A stretch of 6,668 nucleotides of DNA from Bacillota bacterium (GTDB lineage: Bacteria > Bacillota > Clostridia > Peptostreptococcales > Anaerovoracaceae). Where the stretch lies: positions 1 through 6,668 of the forward strand of contig CAJPNN010000066.1 of the NCBI GenBank assembly GCA_905372035.1, given 5' to 3'. Below are positions 3,971 through 6,668 of the stretch, piece after piece; within the stretch, counting starts at the first letter, position 1, and every line of letters starts with the position of its first letter. Below the pieces are notes generated by a model that saw only the letters and a program-made list of their open reading frames with translations, searched no databases and was not told where the DNA came from. The position numbers were made by a program, and so were the translations under genes.

Positions 3971-6571
3971 CTAAAATGTTTGCTCTGTACGAGCTATTAT
4001 GTTATCTTGTGTATCTTTGGCCAGCCTTATAAAATGAGCACTGTATCCGGCTACACGTACAACTAAATCTTTATGTTGATCAGGATTTGCCTGTGCATCA
4101 AGTAAAGTTTGTCGATCAACAACATTAAATTGTATATGCATACCTTTACGCTCAAAATATCCTCTTATAAGAGATGCCAGATTTATCAATCCCGTATCTC
4201 CGGCTATTGCCGCAGGTAAGAACTTCATATTGTAAAGAGTTCCGTTACTTGCAATTGCATGATCCAATTTTGAAACGGAATTGGCTGCAGCTGTAGGCCC
4301 TTGAGTATCTACACCTGCACGAGGAGATACACCGTCTGCTAAAGCTTCTTTAGCCAGACGTCCCGTAGGAAGAGCATCAACATCCTTACCGTAAAGTACA
4401 TTCGCAGATACCGGATACAACCCTGCTTGATATTTTCCACCACGAGGATTTCTGTATTGTTCTACCAGTTCACAATATATGCGACCGCACCTTACGCTAT
4501 ATTCATCAATTTCATCTATATCATTACCGAATCCTTTTGTATTTTTGAGTGTTCTTAAAATATCTTCATATTTTTTGTCGGATCCGGAATTCAGATTTGT
4601 ATTTACATTTCCTATTATTTTTTCCGTGTCCGTCAAATTAAATGAACCTGAATTATTTAATACAAGTTTTAATGCCTCATATATCTTTTCTTCCATATTG
4701 TTTGATGAATTTGGATTATTTTTAACATCTGCAACTGTATTTCCGGCAGACATTGAAATTTCTGTCGAGCCCAATGCAGGAACAGGATATCCGAAGTTAT
4801 GATCCAGAGCATCTCTCAACTCTGCCAATGTAAATTTTTTATCTTCAAATACATTTTTCTGTATGCAATAAAGAGAATCTCCTGCATCTACAATACCTAC
4901 ACCTTGAGGTCCCGTAAAGTTCCATATTGCACCGCCTTCCTGAACTGATTTTCCTTTTTCTATACAGCCCTCAATAAGTGCGGACTGGAATGGCAAAGGA
5001 ACTTTATCTGCATGCGCCATATCAATACAGTTTACAGCTTCCACCATATTTCTTACAAAAAACTCCATCTGTTTTTGGAATGCTACAAAGAAATCTTCTA
5101 TACATGTAAATGTGGTAATTTCTCCTGTCTGAGGCCCTAACTGTTTTCCGAAACAACGTCCGTTATTCAACGTAATTTCTAAGACTTTTGCGACATCAAA
5201 ACTTGCAGCATCATGCCAACCATCATATTTATGCTGGATATCAGGTTCTACACAACCGCTGGGTGTAAATGTACGTGCAACTTTAAGAGGAATCCCCCGA
5301 TTCACCATTGCCGGAATTATAACTTCATCATTAAACAGGTTTGGCATTCCATATCCTAAACGGATAACTTCACATGCACGATATAAAAACTCATCAGGAG
5401 TTTGATTGCCCACACGAATGCCGACTGACGGCATAGGCATACCTACATGTGCCAGCGCATCCAGACACATATAACTCACATCATTGGTAAGGTCATTGCC
5501 TTCTTCATCCGTTCCGCCTAAAGCTAATAATTCAAATAATTGATATCCGGCAAAAGCTTGTGCGGAGATATCGTCACGTACCTTATTTGCATCATTAAAC
5601 TTAACAAACAGACAATCCAACAATTCTTGTGCAAATTCTCTGGTTATTCCCGGATCATTAACATAGAATTGATTCATAAATCTGTCGAAAGGACCCGGAG
5701 AATAACTATGTCCGTTTGTTTCTACATGCAATAAATAATGTACGAACCAGAAAGATTGAACTGCTTCCCAAAAAGTAGTAGCTCCTTTTTCGGGAACATT
5801 GTAACAATTTTGAGCAATCTGCTGAAGTTCCGCTTTTCTAACAGGATTGACTTCCTTTTGAGCCATTTCTTCTGCTTTTTTAGCATATCTATGTGCATGA
5901 TTTATTGCTGCAGTATATGTAATGATCAATGCCTCATAAAAACGTTCTTTTTTTATAGATTCCGGCTCCCTTCTATCAAGTACATCCATAGCTTCCAAAA
6001 CTTCTTCGATAATTCCACCGAAACCTATTTTTAAAACTTTTTCATAAAAAACAACGGAATGTCCTACACCTGCAAACATATAATTGCCGGCATTGAATAC
6101 CGCATTATCCTGACAATCACGACATTCTTGAGACATAAGCGACCATGCATATTCACTTAAAGTTTTTCCTTTCCAATATTTACCGGTTTCTCGTAATGTT
6201 TTTTTAGCTTCTTCAGAAACATAAAACGGATCGCATGCTCTATTGTGCATCGTATCAAGTTCCGGTTCGATCCAATCATAAGAATACTCAATACCTATCT
6301 CAGAAGAACGAGGATGTTCTGTTGTTGTTCCCACGATCAACTCGTTATCACGGATTGTAACCTGCATATTGTTAAAAAGACTTTCTACTACTTTGGCACG
6401 TCTCAAAATTGCAGGTAAATCTTCAGTGTCTTTATACATGTCGGTTACAAGTACCGCTCTTTCCGTCTCAACAACGGGCATTGCTTCGACAATTTCTTTT
6501 TTTAATGCTTTAACCCTGTCTGTCGGCTCAGTAAAGCCTTTTGCAATCAGAGTACTTTCGTTTAGATTCAT
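3971..6571 (-). CDS. BMC-associated glycyl radical enzyme, diol-dehydratase-like active site, substrate unassigned
   Basis: This 866-residue PFL-like enzyme carries the radical on Gly842 (RVAGYSAHF, 839-847) and the thiyl radical Cys440 in SGCVEP, with general base Glu442. By spacing from the Cys, His171, Ser289 and Asp454 match His164, Ser282 and Asp447 of the B12-independent glycerol dehydratase of Clostridium butyricum. The tyrosine at Cys minus 94 is Phe346, the residue choline lyase has. The choline-lyase Tyr, Asp, Thr and Tyr positions correspond to Phe159, Ala167, His453 and Ser457, so choline is unlikely. The isethionate-lyase arginine (Cys minus 279) is Ala161. Cys to Gly spacing is 402, against about 330 in those enzymes, owing to an Asn/Ser-rich insertion near 594-666. 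The N-terminus is short (conserved sequence by residue 14), with no usual encapsulation extension. The ATG follows AAGGAGG (6580-6586) by eight bases. It is the first visible gene of the operon. The likely product is an aldehyde, as for other BMC-borne GREs. Confidence 0.93.
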   Translation of the reverse strand: MNLNESTLIAKGFTEPTDRVKALKKEIVEAMPVVETERAVLVTDMYKDTEDLPAILRRAKVVESLFNNMQVTIRDNELIVGTTTEHPRSSEIGIEYSYDWIEPELDTMHNRACDPFYVSEEAKKTLRETGKYWKGKTLSEYAWSLMSQECRDCQDNAVFNAGNYMFAGVGHSVVFYEKVLKIGFGGIIEEVLEAMDVLDRREPESIKKERFYEALIITYTAAINHAHRYAKKAEEMAQKEVNPVRKAELQQIAQNCYNVPEKGATTFWEAVQSFWFVHYLLHVETNGHSYSPGPFDRFMNQFYVNDPGITREFAQELLDCLFVKFNDANKVRDDISAQAFAGYQLFELLALGGTDEEGNDLTNDVSYMCLDALAHVGMPMPSVGIRVGNQTPDEFLYRACEVIRLGYGMPNLFNDEVIIPAMVNRGIPLKVARTFTPSGCVEPDIQHKYDGWHDAASFDVAKVLEITLNNGRCFGKQLGPQTGEITTFTCIEDFFVAFQKQMEFFVRNMVEAVNCIDMAHADKVPLPFQSALIEGCIEKGKSVQEGGAIWNFTGPQGVGIVDAGDSLYCIQKNVFEDKKFTLAELRDALDHNFGYPVPALGSTEISMSAGNTVADVKNNPNSSNNMEEKIYEALKLVLNNSGSFNLTDTEKIIGNVNTNLNSGSDKKYEDILRTLKNTKGFGNDIDEIDEYSVRCGRIYCELVEQYRNPRGGKYQAGLYPVSANVLYGKDVDALPTGRLAKEALADGVSPRAGVDTQGPTAAANSVSKLDHAIASNGTLYNMKFLPAAIAGDTGLINLASLIRGYFERKGMHIQFNVVDRQTLLDAQANPDQHKDLVVRVAGYSAHFIRLAKDTQDNIIARTEQTF

Positions 6572-6668
6572 TTGCTATACCTCCTTAATTTTAATTAAAT
6601 ATAAAAATATGCATACTATCATTGATCAAAAAATTAAAATCCGCTACTCAATTTCATTAAAGATAAAT
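6572..6668 (-). promoter_or_regulatory. AT-rich leader upstream of the GRE, possible promoter region
   Basis: This stretch holds the strong ribosome binding site (AAGGAGG, 6580-6586) and otherwise very AT-rich DNA. A TTGATC resembling a -35 box lies at 6624-6629, and a TATATT resembling a -10 box lies at 6598-6603. Their spacing of 20 bases is too long for a good sigma-A promoter. TTGATCAA at 6622-6629 is a perfect 8-base palindrome and could be half of an operator. No other gene is visible up to the window edge, so the operon may start here or further upstream. Confidence 0.3.

Noticed and set aside
4479..4802. Plus-strand open frames across the window, such as this 107-codon one
   Set aside because: They lie antisense to well-recognised genes, have no family-like sequence or ribosome binding sites, and read as low-complexity shadows.
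3971..6571. Calling the GRE choline trimethylamine-lyase (cutC)
   Set aside because: The BMC context and GCVEP motif fit, but the positions of the choline-binding Tyr, Asp, Thr and Tyr are Phe, Ala, His and Ser by offset from the Cys.
3971..6571. Calling the GRE isethionate sulfite-lyase
   Set aside because: The sulfonate-binding arginine expected 279 residues before the Cys is Ala161, and no sulfonate transporter is present.
3971..6571. Calling the GRE a glycerol or propanediol dehydratase outright
   Set aside because: The key His, Ser and Asp match, but Tyr to Phe, the 70-residue insertion and the amino-alcohol-type permease leave the substrate open.

Overview
The window looks like part of a bacterial microcompartment (BMC) locus built around a glycyl radical enzyme (GRE). 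It probably comes from a strictly anaerobic, low-GC bacterium. A Firmicute of the Clostridia type is most likely, because the DNA is AT-rich by eye, ribosome binding sites are strong (AGGAGG-like), and the gene families are oxygen-sensitive or BMC-linked. A fermenting spirochaete or fusobacterium cannot be excluded.

All seven genes lie on the minus strand, so the operon reads from right to left. From the right edge: an AT-rich leader (6572-6668); a GRE of 866 residues (3971-6571); its radical-SAM activating enzyme (3014-3934); a hexameric BMC-H shell protein of the PduA/EutM type (2638-2922); an APC-superfamily permease very like ethanolamine permeases (1180-2604); a 166-base spacer with a long hairpin; a 98-residue stand-alone relative of the EutQ N-terminal module (717-1013); a EutS/PduU-type shell protein (347-682); and the 5' part of a EutT-type cobalamin adenosyltransferase-like gene cut by the left edge (1-280). 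No stretch over 300 bases lacks a gene. Aldehyde dehydrogenase, phosphotransacylase, alcohol dehydrogenase, pentamer and trimer shell genes expected of a complete BMC are not in the window and would presumably lie beyond position 1.

How the parts may work together: the permease imports a small amino-alcohol-like or related substrate. The activase installs a glycyl radical on the GRE. The GRE then cleaves a C-O or C-N type bond to give an aldehyde inside a protein shell made partly of the two BMC proteins.

The substrate is not obvious. Active-site positions judged by spacing from the catalytic Cys440 match the B12-independent glycerol/diol dehydratase set (His171, Ser289, Glu442, Asp454), except that the tyrosine is Phe346. 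They do not match choline TMA-lyase or isethionate lyase. The GRE also carries about 70 extra residues between its Cys and Gly loops.

Other oddities are a shell protein that seems to lack seven residues of its core helix, a cobalamin-type gene beside a B12-independent enzyme, and a reduced EutQ-like protein whose N-terminal module recurs in the neighbouring EutT-like protein. The best candidate for something undescribed is this GRE microcompartment of unassigned substrate, possibly using an ethanolamine-like compound.
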